49,649 nt of DNA from assembly GCA_023457535.1 (NCBI GenBank), contig JAEWLN010000054.1, positions 1 through 49,649 on the forward strand, written 5' to 3'. Numbering within the stretch: the first letter of the stretch is position 1; each line of letters begins with the position of its first letter. The notes beneath the pieces were generated by a model. That model did not search any database, was not told the DNA's origin, and saw nothing but the letters and a program-made list of their open reading frames with translations. The stretch is from Bacteroidota bacterium. GTDB lineage: Bacteria; Bacteroidota; Bacteroidia; Flavobacteriales; Flavobacteriaceae. A program made the position numbers and the translations under genes. Shown here piece by piece: positions 8,450 through 16,240 of this stretch.

Positions 8450-9199
8450 CTAATAGTTGCCGTTGAGCAAAGTACCACCTACGGCTGAATGCGCCTGGAT
8501 CCCAAGTTTTTTCATCATTTCATACGTGGTGCATACGGCCGCTGATGTCACCGGCTTCCCGATTTGCTGCTCCATCAGATCAATGGCCTCGAGCGACGGC
8601 ATCTGCACGCAGGCCGAGGCAACGACCACATCGGCGCCGTCCATGTTCAAACGTTTGACAATTTCGAGCAAATTCATCGGATCCTGCGCGGCCACTTCCA
8701 GATTGTCCGGTATTTCAAGCGCAATCGAATCGATTACCTCGAAACCCTGGTGTTCAATGTAATCCACGACCATGTCGGTCAGCGGACGCATGTATGGCGT
8801 GATGATCGATATCCTCTTCGCACCCAGGACCTTCAAGCCGTTGATCAGCGCGCCAGCACTGGTCACAATCGGGGTAGGGAAGCCGTTGGCGAGGGTTTCC
8901 TGGTGCAAATTCACCTCGCTTACACAATGATAACCGCGGCCCATGCTCATGATCGCTACAAGACATGCGTAGCCCATGACGTCCACGTGCGCGTCGGAAA
9001 GTTCGGTAGCGCATTTAAGGCTCATCGCGTCCATGGCTTCGAGTTCCTCCTTGGTGACTTTTTTCATGCGCATCCGGCTCGAATGGAACGTAAAGCGTTC
9101 GGGCAGCAGGGTTTCGCGCGCTCTGAAAATAGCGGGAATTTCGGTTTCCATGGTAATGTTGGAAGAAGGAACGATTTGGCCTATTTTGTATTTTTTCAT
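8450..9199 (-). CDS. Maleate cis-trans isomerase (249 aa)
   Basis: A member of the Asp/Glu racemase/arylmalonate decarboxylase superfamily. The ATG at 9199 (MKKYKIGQIVPSSN) gives the standard start and about 250 residues, the usual length. Both catalytic cysteines sit in maleate-isomerase-type contexts: C79 in GYACLVAIMSMGRGYH and C197 in ASACVQMPSLEA. The enzyme would turn maleate into fumarate for the TCA cycle in the cytosol. It is the last gene of the aromatic operon, separated from the FAH-family gene by about 195 nt that include a repeat element. Its presence implies that maleate is made in the pathway, i.e. that maleylpyruvate is hydrolysed directly. Aspartate racemase or maleamate-linked roles are less likely given these motifs. 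Confidence 0.85.
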   Translation of the reverse strand: MKKYKIGQIVPSSNITMETEIPAIFRARETLLPERFTFHSSRMRMKKVTKEELEAMDAMSLKCATELSDAHVDVMGYACLVAIMSMGRGYHCVSEVNLHQETLANGFPTPIVTSAGALINGLKVLGAKRISIITPYMRPLTDMVVDYIEHQGFEVIDSIALEIPDNLEVAAQDPMNLLEIVKRLNMDGADVVVASACVQMPSLEAIDLMEQQIGKPVTSAAVCTTYEMMKKLGIQAHSAVGGTLLNGNY

Positions 9200-9340
9200 A
9201 TTGTTGTACCGCAAGGGCATAGTATTAAATTTTTAGGATGCTTTGAAAACGCAAAAGACATTGTTGTAAAGTTTTAGAGAGGGTTTTTTATCAGGGCGTG
9301 CCGGCCAATACAGCTCCGGCGTGCTTTAGACAATTGCGGT

Positions 9341-9415
9341 GGCCGTCGTGCTGTACGCTGTAGTCCTCGCTGCGCTACGGGCTGCCGCTGCCATCACTCA
9401 CGCGGGCTGCCGCTG
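9341..9415. repeat. REP-like intergenic element overlapping the 3' end of the FAH-family gene
   Basis: GC-rich stretch with two 12-bp direct copies of GGGCTGCCGCTG (9379-9390 and 9404-9415) and a small GTAG/CTAC stem (9360-9363 with 9375-9378). Read on the minus strand, the order GTGATGGCAGCGGCAGCCCG ... stem ... ACAGCGTACAGCACGACGG resembles, from memory, a diverged copy of short repeats found after many flavobacterial genes. It supplies the last codons and the stop of the neighbouring gene. Confidence 0.45.
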
Positions 9416-10332
9416 TCGTCAAACCGGATTTCCCTGACCGTATTGACCAGCGTCCCAATTCCCTGAACCGACGCCTCGATGACATCGCCGTCCCACATCC
9501 ACTGTTGTGGCGAACGCCCCGCGCCAACGCCTGCCGGGGTTCCCGTCGCAATGATGTCGCCCGGTTCGAGCGTGAAAACCGTACTTAAATCTTCAATCAG
9601 TTCATTGATATTGAACAGCATAAACTTCGTGTTGGAATGTTGCTTTTCTTCGCCGTTGAGTTTGAGCGATAAATCCAGTTGGTGCGGGTCTTCAATTTCG
9701 TCCTTTGTTACCAGCACGGGTCCCATCGGCGCAAAAGTATCCTGCCCCTTGGAAACGATCCATTGCCCGGCGCGGCGGCAATCTCGCGCACTGATGTCGT
9801 TGATGATGGTGTAGCCAAACACATAATCGAGCGCGTCTTCTTTTTTAACATATTTGCCCTTTTTTCCTATGACCACGGCCAGTTCCACTTCCCAATCGAG
9901 TTGTTGCGTAAGGTTGGGGTTGTGCAAAATCGCCGTGTCCGGGCCGGTCACTGCAGTAGGCGGTTTGGAAAAAATAACGGGTTTTTGCGGCAGTTCGTTG
10001 GAGGTGTCGAGCGTGCGCGCGCTTTCGGCCACGTGCTCCGTATAATTGAGCCCAATACCAATAATGTTTTTGCGCGGCCGCGGAATAGGAGCCAGGATCG
10101 TGACTTCGCGCATCGGGATTGAAACCGCTGCAATCGTGTTTTCGTTGGCGCTGTCAAGGGCGGCCTGGATTTTTTCAACTTCTTCGAATCCGGCGTCGAT
10201 GAGTTCAAGCATCGAAGACGGAAAAGTTTCGTTGGATTTGAATCCAAGGGTTTCAATATCAATAATGGTGTCGTTTTGTGCAATGCCGATTTTTTGTGCG
10301 CCGGCCGTATTTTGATAGGTGAGTAGTTTCAT
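9394..10332 (-). CDS. Fumarylacetoacetate hydrolase-family protein, probable maleyl/fumarylpyruvate hydrolase (312 aa)
   Basis: Starts at the ATG at 10332 (MKLLTYQNTAGAQKIG). The upstream extension overlaps the gentisate dioxygenase gene and is not FAH-like. FAH-fold ligands for the divalent metal are present: E148 and E150 in DWEVELAVVIGK and D179 in INDISARD. The active-site segments SKGQDTFAPMGP and GDIIATGTPAGVG are also present. It should cleave the C-C bond of the gentisate ring-opening product, giving pyruvate plus maleate or fumarate. With maleate isomerase next door and no maleylpyruvate isomerase gene in the operon, direct cleavage of maleylpyruvate is the simpler reading. The C-terminal DSGSPRE comes from the overlapping repeat element. 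It lies 38 nt after the gentisate dioxygenase gene. Confidence 0.87.
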   Translation of the reverse strand: MKLLTYQNTAGAQKIGIAQNDTIIDIETLGFKSNETFPSSMLELIDAGFEEVEKIQAALDSANENTIAAVSIPMREVTILAPIPRPRKNIIGIGLNYTEHVAESARTLDTSNELPQKPVIFSKPPTAVTGPDTAILHNPNLTQQLDWEVELAVVIGKKGKYVKKEDALDYVFGYTIINDISARDCRRAGQWIVSKGQDTFAPMGPVLVTKDEIEDPHQLDLSLKLNGEEKQHSNTKFMLFNINELIEDLSTVFTLEPGDIIATGTPAGVGAGRSPQQWMWDGDVIEASVQGIGTLVNTVREIRFDDSGSPRE

Positions 10333-10370
10333 AGTTAAAAATAGAAAGTCGAATGGGTTGCAATAGTGAA

Positions 10371-11483
10371 TTATGAGGTGATCATTTGGTGACCGTTGTG
10401 GTCCGGATATTCCCGATGCTGGTACAATCCCAGTTTTTCGATCACCGGCAAATCGTTGAACGAGAACAGCACGGCATCTTCGGTATCGGATAAATTGGCG
10501 TGTTCGTGGTACGCCCAGCTCGGCACGCAAAAGATATCGCGCTGCTTCCAATCGAAGCGTTTGCCGTTAATGACCGAGTAGCCACGTCCTTTGGCACATT
10601 GGTACACAAAAGAGCCGGTGTGCTTGTGTGCCCTGGTATGCTCGCCCGCGCGCAAAAGCTGGATCGATGCGCCCATGGTTTGCATCACGTGGCCGCCTGT
10701 GAGCGGATTCGAATAATGCATCAGAATGCCGTCAAAAGGGCAGCCGTCGTTTACCTTGGCCGCTTCGAGCAGCGCCGGATAAACCGATTTCCACGCATAT
10801 TTGAACAGCGGTGAATAGGGCTTGTCCCACACCAGATCTGCGGGAATTACGCCCGAGCCGTGAAAGGACATCGGGGAGAAGTTGACCGGTTTTTCGAGTG
10901 GTTGCCTGCCGTCGAACACCGCATAATCGTTGGCCTCCAGCGCGTTCACAAGCGGAATATCGAGCCCGTCCTGCCATACGCAGGTTTTGCCATCTTCTGC
11001 CACGCCGTGTTCATGCCACGTAGAATTGGGCGTAATCACGAAATCATTGACCTCAAATGTGATTTTGTTGCCATCAACCACCGTATAGCCGCCTTCGCCT
11101 TCCATGATGAAACGCAGCGCCGAGGCTTTGTGACGGTGCGCCGAGGTACTTTCGCCCGGACGCGTCACCTGGATCCCGGTGTAAAGCCAGCCCACCGCTG
11201 CCGACACTTCGCGGCGTTTGTCGTTGACCAGATAAACCACGCGGCGTCCGGCCTGCTCAGGCGTTACGAGTTCGGAGGATTTGAGCACCAGTTCGCGCAA
11301 ATCATCGTATTTCCAAAGCATCGGCACCGATGAACTGCGCGGTTCCCACGGTTCGATATCGTTGGCCACGGTCCACAAAGCGCCGGCCCCCAGCGATCCA
11401 AGCTCTTTGTAATAGGCTTCGAGTTCAGGGGTGTCCTGTACGCGGGCGCGGCCGATGACGTCGTCTGAATATTTTCTTTCCAT
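10371..11483 (-). CDS. Gentisate 1,2-dioxygenase (370 aa)
   Basis: A bicupin ring-cleavage dioxygenase that opens gentisate (2,5-dihydroxybenzoate) to maleylpyruvate using Fe(II) and O2. Length and layout fit the family (about 340-375 residues). The N-terminal cupin carries the iron ligand set: H116 and H118 in TSAHRHKASALRF and H157/H159 in STWHEHG. The second cupin keeps similar motifs: H286/H288 in RAHKHTGSFVYQ and H326/H328 in AYHEHAN. It starts at the ATG at 11483, two bases after the upstream stop, so translation is probably coupled. 1-hydroxy-2-naphthoate or salicylate 1,2-dioxygenases are close relatives and cannot be excluded, but the 5-hydroxylating enzyme in the operon favours gentisate. 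Confidence 0.87.
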   Translation of the reverse strand: MERKYSDDVIGRARVQDTPELEAYYKELGSLGAGALWTVANDIEPWEPRSSSVPMLWKYDDLRELVLKSSELVTPEQAGRRVVYLVNDKRREVSAAVGWLYTGIQVTRPGESTSAHRHKASALRFIMEGEGGYTVVDGNKITFEVNDFVITPNSTWHEHGVAEDGKTCVWQDGLDIPLVNALEANDYAVFDGRQPLEKPVNFSPMSFHGSGVIPADLVWDKPYSPLFKYAWKSVYPALLEAAKVNDGCPFDGILMHYSNPLTGGHVMQTMGASIQLLRAGEHTRAHKHTGSFVYQCAKGRGYSVINGKRFDWKQRDIFCVPSWAYHEHANLSDTEDAVLFSFNDLPVIEKLGLYQHREYPDHNGHQMITS

Positions 11484-11485
11484 AA

Positions 11486-13231
11486 TTATTGTGTGAAATA
11501 AACTTTTTTGATCTTTTGGTTCTCAACAACATAAATGGCCGTGCCGCCAAATTTTTCAGCGTCGGCGCGCACGTCCTCTTTGTCGATTACAATATTGCCT
11601 TCTACAATGCGCGAAACGATCCGGCAATGCAGATCTTTGGTCTGACCGAACATTTTGCCATAAATTTTACGCATGGTTTCCTTGCCTTTGTAATCGAGTT
11701 TGTCGGGAAATGTGTAGACTTCGACATCGTCCGCGTAAGTGTCCAGAAAGGCCTCGAGGTTGCGAAAGTTGTATGCGTTCAATTGGCGTTGCACAAGCTC
11801 TTCAGGCGTTTCAACTAGGATGTCCGATGGTTTGAAAACCGCGCCATGGCGGATGACGCGATCCATACGGGCCACGTTTTCGATCGCATCGGCAGGATTG
11901 GCATCGAGCAGGATCAGATCGGCCTTCTTGCCTTTGGCGATACTGCCAGATTCGCGTTGTTTTCCAAGGACTTTAGCGCCGTTGATCGTCGAGGCTTCGA
12001 GGATTTTCCAGTTTGAAAGTCCGGCCTTGCGCATCGCAAGCAATTCATCGAGGTAGGAGCAAGCGTGCAATGTACCGATGTTGCCCGCATCGGTTCCCGT
12101 GGCGATCGTGACCCCGGCATCGGACAGTTTTTTGAGGTTGGTGTTGCAAATATGCGCCTCGGCAATCATTTTTTGCTGTTGTTTTTCAGATCCTGCGCCA
12201 CGCTTGTAATCGCCAATGAGCGCCGTGTCTGATAGTTTAAGGTGTTTGAGGTCGGTCAGGGAACCCAGCTCGAACGGATCGGCCTGCGCAATCTCGTGGG
12301 CGGAAATGTCCAGCCGTTGGGCAAAGGTGTCGACATAGCCCGCGTGCACGGTAAGTGTAGGACATACGATCACGTTTTTTTGTTTGATCAGCCGCACCAG
12401 ATCGTCCGGAATTACCTCGTCTTCGATACTGTGAACAAGGTAGTCGCAACCGGCTTTGACCGATAATTCGGCCGTCAGGCGTTCCATTGCGTGAACAGCA
12501 ACCTTGAATTTGAGTTCGTGCGCCTGGTCGATCGCAGCCTGGATCACGGGCAGGTATTTTCGCGCGCCTTCTTCGGCAGAAAGACCTTCGACATCGGCAA
12601 TGTACCAGATTTTGATAAAATCGGGCCGGTGTCGGGCCTGCTCTTGAACGGCCTTCCGCGCCGCCTCAGGGGACAAGATCAGATGAAACGGCGAATCGTC
12701 CCGGAGACCGGCATACACTTTTGGCTCGTAAGTGGTCAGCAGCGGCCCGGACATGTAGATTTGCGCCACGCCTTTTTGCCCTTGCAGCCCGTCGCGCACC
12801 TTGAGCATATTATACGTGCTGCCCGGGTCGATCGCGGTGGTAATGCCATTTTTCAAATACCTGCGCGAGACATTTTCTACGCGCGCGAGTGTGGATTGGA
12901 TTTCGCTGGCATACGGCCGAACCTGGCGCAAATCGATTGCATCGGGACGCGTGTACAGGCCGCCGCTCTGGAAAAAATGAACGTGCGCATCGACGAGCCC
13001 GGGAAACAAAAATTTGCCCGTGCCGTCGATCACGGTCGCCCCTGCCGGAATCCTGATTTTGCCCGATGGTTTAATGTCAGCAATGACATCGCCCTTTATC
13101 ACCACCGTTTGGTTGCCCAGTATCTTTTTGTTTTCCACATCACCTACCGATACATTGGCGATATAGGTTTGGCCAATCGCCAACAGCGGCAGCAAGGTGG
13201 ATAAAAAGGCAAGTTGTTTCATCTTTATCAT
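11486..13231 (-). CDS. Secreted metal-dependent amidohydrolase with C-terminal SnoaL-like domain (581 aa)
   Basis: The N-terminus (MKQLAFLSTLLPLLAIGQT) is a signal peptide, so the enzyme works in the periplasm or beyond. The ATG at 13231 overlaps the nitrilase stop as ATGA; an ATG three codons later is possible. The TIM-barrel metal site can be read: H83/H85 in VDAHVHFF, K207 in FIKIWYIAD (the position that can be carbamylated), H247 in VAVHAME, H267 in LVHSIEDE and D381 in TGTDAGN. This is the imidazolonepropionase/prolidase-like branch that hydrolyses amides or dipeptide-like bonds. Residues ~480-580 form a separate SnoaL/DUF4440-like cone domain (NFRNLEAFLDTYADDVEVY). Within an aromatic operon it may free an aromatic acid from an amide or ester outside the cytosol. 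The substrate is inferred only from context. Confidence 0.85.
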   Translation of the reverse strand: MIKMKQLAFLSTLLPLLAIGQTYIANVSVGDVENKKILGNQTVVIKGDVIADIKPSGKIRIPAGATVIDGTGKFLFPGLVDAHVHFFQSGGLYTRPDAIDLRQVRPYASEIQSTLARVENVSRRYLKNGITTAIDPGSTYNMLKVRDGLQGQKGVAQIYMSGPLLTTYEPKVYAGLRDDSPFHLILSPEAARKAVQEQARHRPDFIKIWYIADVEGLSAEEGARKYLPVIQAAIDQAHELKFKVAVHAMERLTAELSVKAGCDYLVHSIEDEVIPDDLVRLIKQKNVIVCPTLTVHAGYVDTFAQRLDISAHEIAQADPFELGSLTDLKHLKLSDTALIGDYKRGAGSEKQQQKMIAEAHICNTNLKKLSDAGVTIATGTDAGNIGTLHACSYLDELLAMRKAGLSNWKILEASTINGAKVLGKQRESGSIAKGKKADLILLDANPADAIENVARMDRVIRHGAVFKPSDILVETPEELVQRQLNAYNFRNLEAFLDTYADDVEVYTFPDKLDYKGKETMRKIYGKMFGQTKDLHCRIVSRIVEGNIVIDKEDVRADAEKFGGTAIYVVENQKIKKVYFTQ

Positions 13232-14208
13232 TTTTGAAAATCGGAATCGTCATCTATGAATGTGATTTTCCGCGTCGGGGCGATGTTGACGCGCAAATCG
13301 AAAATATCGAACCGGTTGTAATGACCCAGAATGTCGTGCATCTGTTTGGGTTGTATGCATTTGGACAGGTCAATGTCGGCGTACACGATTCCCTCCTGGT
13401 CAATGAGCGGATCGCCGATGACAGCGCCGTTCGGACCAATAAACCCTGAAAAGGCCGAATTTTTGCGCGTGAGCAATTCCCCGGCATCGGGCACGTCAGG
13501 TCTCATTGCCTCCATGATTTGCGGCGAAATTGTCGAACAAGACACGATCGTAAAGAGTTTGCCTTCGAACGAATGCGCCGCCGCGCGGATTTTGATCGCC
13601 TCGGCCATGTTGTAATCGGGTGGGGCCACCGGCAGCGAAATGTAGTTGGCAATGTGGATCAATTCGCCCTGAGAGAGTAGCGTGAACCGCGCCAGCGTGT
13701 TTGTGTTTTCACCGCACGCCAGCGTACCGATGGGGCCTATACCGGTCTTGTAAACCTTAAGCGATGAGCCGTCACCGCTGGTCCAGGTGAGTTTTTCCGC
13801 CCACGTGGGAACCAGTTTGCGGTGTTTGCCGATCAGGTTGCCGCCGTCGTCAATGATCAGGTTGGTGTTGTAGATTTCGCCGTAGCTTTCCCCGCGCTCG
13901 TTCATTCCGATGACAACGTGGATGGCGTGTTCTTTGGCCGCTTTGCGTATCCGCGCGATTTCGGGTCCGTCCGCAGTGGCCGAATTGCGGTACAATTTCT
14001 CATACCACGCGCTGCCTTGTACGGGCGTCATGATCCAATTCCAGTACGGATAACCGGAAATGAAAACTTCCGGGAATGCGATCAGTTGTGCCCCGTTTCG
14101 CGCGGCTTCTGTAATTAGCGAGACGGCCTTGTCGATGGTTTTATCGACGTCGAGGAAAACGGGTGCTGTCTGGACGGCCGCTGCTTTGAATTTCGGGAAT
14201 TCCATCAT
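13228..14208 (-). CDS. Nitrilase-family carbon-nitrogen hydrolase (326 aa)
   Basis: The Glu-Lys-Cys triad of the superfamily is present: E47 in AFPEVFISGYPYW, K131 in KHRKLVPT and C165 in GTLACGENTN. The FISGYPYW and KHRKLVPTWAE segments are those of true nitrilases (branch 1), which convert organic nitriles to acids plus ammonia, rather than of amidases or carbamoylases. The usual CWEN after the nucleophile is CGEN here, so specificity may be altered. The first ATG (14208) overlaps the upstream thioesterase stop as ATGA, and the gene overlaps the amidohydrolase downstream in the same way. It is probably cytosolic. A possible role is feeding an aryl nitrile into the CoA ligase step; that is inferred from context only. 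Confidence 0.85.
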   Translation of the reverse strand: MMEFPKFKAAAVQTAPVFLDVDKTIDKAVSLITEAARNGAQLIAFPEVFISGYPYWNWIMTPVQGSAWYEKLYRNSATADGPEIARIRKAAKEHAIHVVIGMNERGESYGEIYNTNLIIDDGGNLIGKHRKLVPTWAEKLTWTSGDGSSLKVYKTGIGPIGTLACGENTNTLARFTLLSQGELIHIANYISLPVAPPDYNMAEAIKIRAAAHSFEGKLFTIVSCSTISPQIMEAMRPDVPDAGELLTRKNSAFSGFIGPNGAVIGDPLIDQEGIVYADIDLSKCIQPKQMHDILGHYNRFDIFDLRVNIAPTRKITFIDDDSDFQK

Positions 14209-14618
14209 GACTGGTATCGTAAGATTTTTAATTTTATTTCCTCAGGAAACGGGGAGGCTTTGATGCCTTTTTCGCCATTGAGCGATACGTTGACGAGCGT
14301 AACCTGGCCTTCGAGGCAGATTTTTCCCGATTCATCTTCAAACCGGAATCCGCACGTCACCGATGCCCCGCCCAGTTGCAAAACCCACAAATGCTTGGAA
14401 AGTACCTGCCCGATGCGCGCCGGATTTTTGAACTGCACCTGGAGATCGACCGTCGGGATGCCCACATTTTGTTCGTGGATTTGCGCAAACGGACGATCTA
14501 GCGCCTGGAACCAATCTTCTACAAGGTCGTTGAGCATTTCAAGAAAGCGCGGATAGAATACGATGCCGGCATAGTCGACGTGTTTGAATCGGATTTTTTC
14601 TTTTTGGGTAAAGATCAT
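14205..14618 (-). CDS. Acyl-CoA thioesterase, 4-hydroxybenzoyl-CoA thioesterase family (137 aa)
   Basis: A single hot-dog domain of typical length. The catalytic Asp is D15 in HVDYAGIVFYPRFLEM, the signature of the Pseudomonas-type 4-hydroxybenzoyl-CoA thioesterase. A central segment (VDLQVQFKNPARIGQ) matches the second family signature. It should release CoA from a hydroxylated aryl-CoA, for example gentisyl-CoA to gentisate, in the cytosol. That links the CoA-dependent ring hydroxylase upstream with the gentisate dioxygenase downstream. Start at the ATG at 14618; its stop overlaps the nitrilase start (ATGA). YbgC-type acyl-CoA thioesterases share the fold, but the operon context supports aryl-CoA. 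Confidence 0.87.
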   Translation of the reverse strand: MIFTQKEKIRFKHVDYAGIVFYPRFLEMLNDLVEDWFQALDRPFAQIHEQNVGIPTVDLQVQFKNPARIGQVLSKHLWVLQLGGASVTCGFRFEDESGKICLEGQVTLVNVSLNGEKGIKASPFPEEIKLKILRYQS

Positions 14619-14631
14619 GGTTTATTTGGGG

Positions 14632-16215
14632 TTAGAAACTATCGGGTGTTGCTTTTTTCCAGTCGTAAAACATTCTGTCAGGTACCGTTTGGGCTTGTAA
14701 CAGACAGCCCTTTTTGAGTTCGGGGAACAATTCGGCAAACGTTTTTATAACGGTTTTGTCCACACGCATGCTGACCAGATCACGGCCTACTTTGTCAGGA
14801 TGGTCGATTCCGGCCGATGCCATCAGTTCCATGGCTGCCTTTACCGTTTCGTGCTGGTAGCGTGCCACACGGATGCTTTTTTGTTCAGGGACCAATCCTT
14901 TGGTAAGCCTCGGGTCTTGCGTAGCCACGCCGGTAGGGCAGGTGTTGGCATGGCATTCGAGCGCCTGGATGCAACCCAGGGCGAACATCATCCCGCGTGC
15001 CGAATTGCACAAATCGGCTCCCATCGACAAGGCGCGTATGATGTCGAATCCGCTGATGACCTTGCCGCTGGCGATGATCTTGATTTCGTGTTTGAGGTCG
15101 AACCCAACCAGGCAGTCATATACAAAAGCGAGTGCATCGCGCAACGGCATGCCTACATGGTCCGAATATTCGATCGGCGCTGCGCCCGTGCCGCCCTCGC
15201 CACCATCGACGGTAATGAAATCCAAGTACGTCCTGGTCTCGACCATCGCCTTGCAAATGGCCAGGAATTCAGATTTATTGCCGATGCAGATTTTCATCCC
15301 AATGGGTTTTCCTCCGGACTTCTCGCGCAACAGCCGGACAAAATCCATCAGTTCCAGCGGGTTTTTGAACGCCGAATGTTTGGGCGGTGAAATGATGTCG
15401 CCGCCTTTTTTTACCAATCGTATGGCTGCGATTTCGTCCGTTACTTTTTCCTTGGGCAAAATACCGCCATGGCCCGGTTTGGCGCCTTGCGAGAACTTGA
15501 TTTCGATCATTTTGACGTTGTCCATACTGGCGCGCTCCTCATAATGTTGCGGTGCGAAATTGCCGTATTCGTCACGGCAGCTGAAGTAGCCCGTTCCGAT
15601 GTTCCATACGATGTCGCCGCCGTGCTCCAAATGATACGGAGAAAGTCCGCCTTCGCCCGTATTGTGGTAAAATCCGCCTTGTTGGGCTCCGGAATTGAGC
15701 GCCAGGATCGCATTTTTGCTCATCGAGCCATAACTCATTGCGCTGATGTTGAACAAACTTGCCATATAGGGTTTACTACATTGGGATGATCCGATGCGCA
15801 CTTTTGGATTCTGGTCGATATCGGAAAAGGCGATGGCTTTGATGCTGTGGTTGATCCATTGATAGCCTTCGTCGTATACATTGAGCTGCGTGCCAAAGGG
15901 ATGCGAATCGGTTTCTTTTTTACTGCGTTGGTAGACAAGACTTCTTTGCAGTCGCGTGAACGGACGTCCTTCCGTATCGGTTTCAATAAAATACTGGCGT
16001 GCGCCCGGGCCAAGTGATTCCAGCAAATAGCGCATGCGGCCAAAAAGCGGGAAATTGCGCCGGATCGTTCGCTTGGACTGGTACATGTCAAAGATGCCCA
16101 TCGCAATCAGCGGCAGGAAAATGATCAGCAAAAACGCGAACTTCCAATTGGCGTAGGTCATGATCCCTATGAGGGCAAGGACGGTAATGCTGGAAATGAC
16201 GAATGCTTTTCTCAT
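14632..16215 (-). CDS. Membrane-anchored FMN-binding glutamate synthase-like protein (527 aa)
   Basis: The N-terminal ~45 residues contain two membrane helices, followed by a GltS-type (alpha/beta)8 FMN barrel. Family phrases include ISAMSYGSMSKNAILALN, GEGGLSPYH, QGAKPGHGGILP, TVDGGEGGTGAAP and GADLCNSARGMMFALGC. The three 3Fe-4S cysteines follow as C-x5-C-x4-C (CIQALECHANTCPTG). There is no glutaminase domain, so it is not a complete glutamate synthase. Orphan proteins like this are common in Bacteroidota and their reaction is not established. Its place between the thioesterase and the CoA ligase suggests a redox role in the pathway, or ammonia handling if the substrate is amino-substituted. 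Start at the ATG at 16215. Confidence 0.85.
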   Translation of the reverse strand: MRKAFVISSITVLALIGIMTYANWKFAFLLIIFLPLIAMGIFDMYQSKRTIRRNFPLFGRMRYLLESLGPGARQYFIETDTEGRPFTRLQRSLVYQRSKKETDSHPFGTQLNVYDEGYQWINHSIKAIAFSDIDQNPKVRIGSSQCSKPYMASLFNISAMSYGSMSKNAILALNSGAQQGGFYHNTGEGGLSPYHLEHGGDIVWNIGTGYFSCRDEYGNFAPQHYEERASMDNVKMIEIKFSQGAKPGHGGILPKEKVTDEIAAIRLVKKGGDIISPPKHSAFKNPLELMDFVRLLREKSGGKPIGMKICIGNKSEFLAICKAMVETRTYLDFITVDGGEGGTGAAPIEYSDHVGMPLRDALAFVYDCLVGFDLKHEIKIIASGKVISGFDIIRALSMGADLCNSARGMMFALGCIQALECHANTCPTGVATQDPRLTKGLVPEQKSIRVARYQHETVKAAMELMASAGIDHPDKVGRDLVSMRVDKTVIKTFAELFPELKKGCLLQAQTVPDRMFYDWKKATPDSF

Positions 16216-16240
16216 GACGGCAGGATTTGGGCAACTGTTG

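Noticed and set aside
8564..9277. Plus-strand ORF of 237 codons opposite the maleate isomerase gene
   Set aside because: Antisense frame with no domain signal; the minus-strand enzyme motifs are unambiguous.
10333..10551. N-terminal extension of the FAH-family protein
   Set aside because: It overlaps the gentisate dioxygenase gene and is not FAH-like; the ATG at 10332 gives a normal family start.
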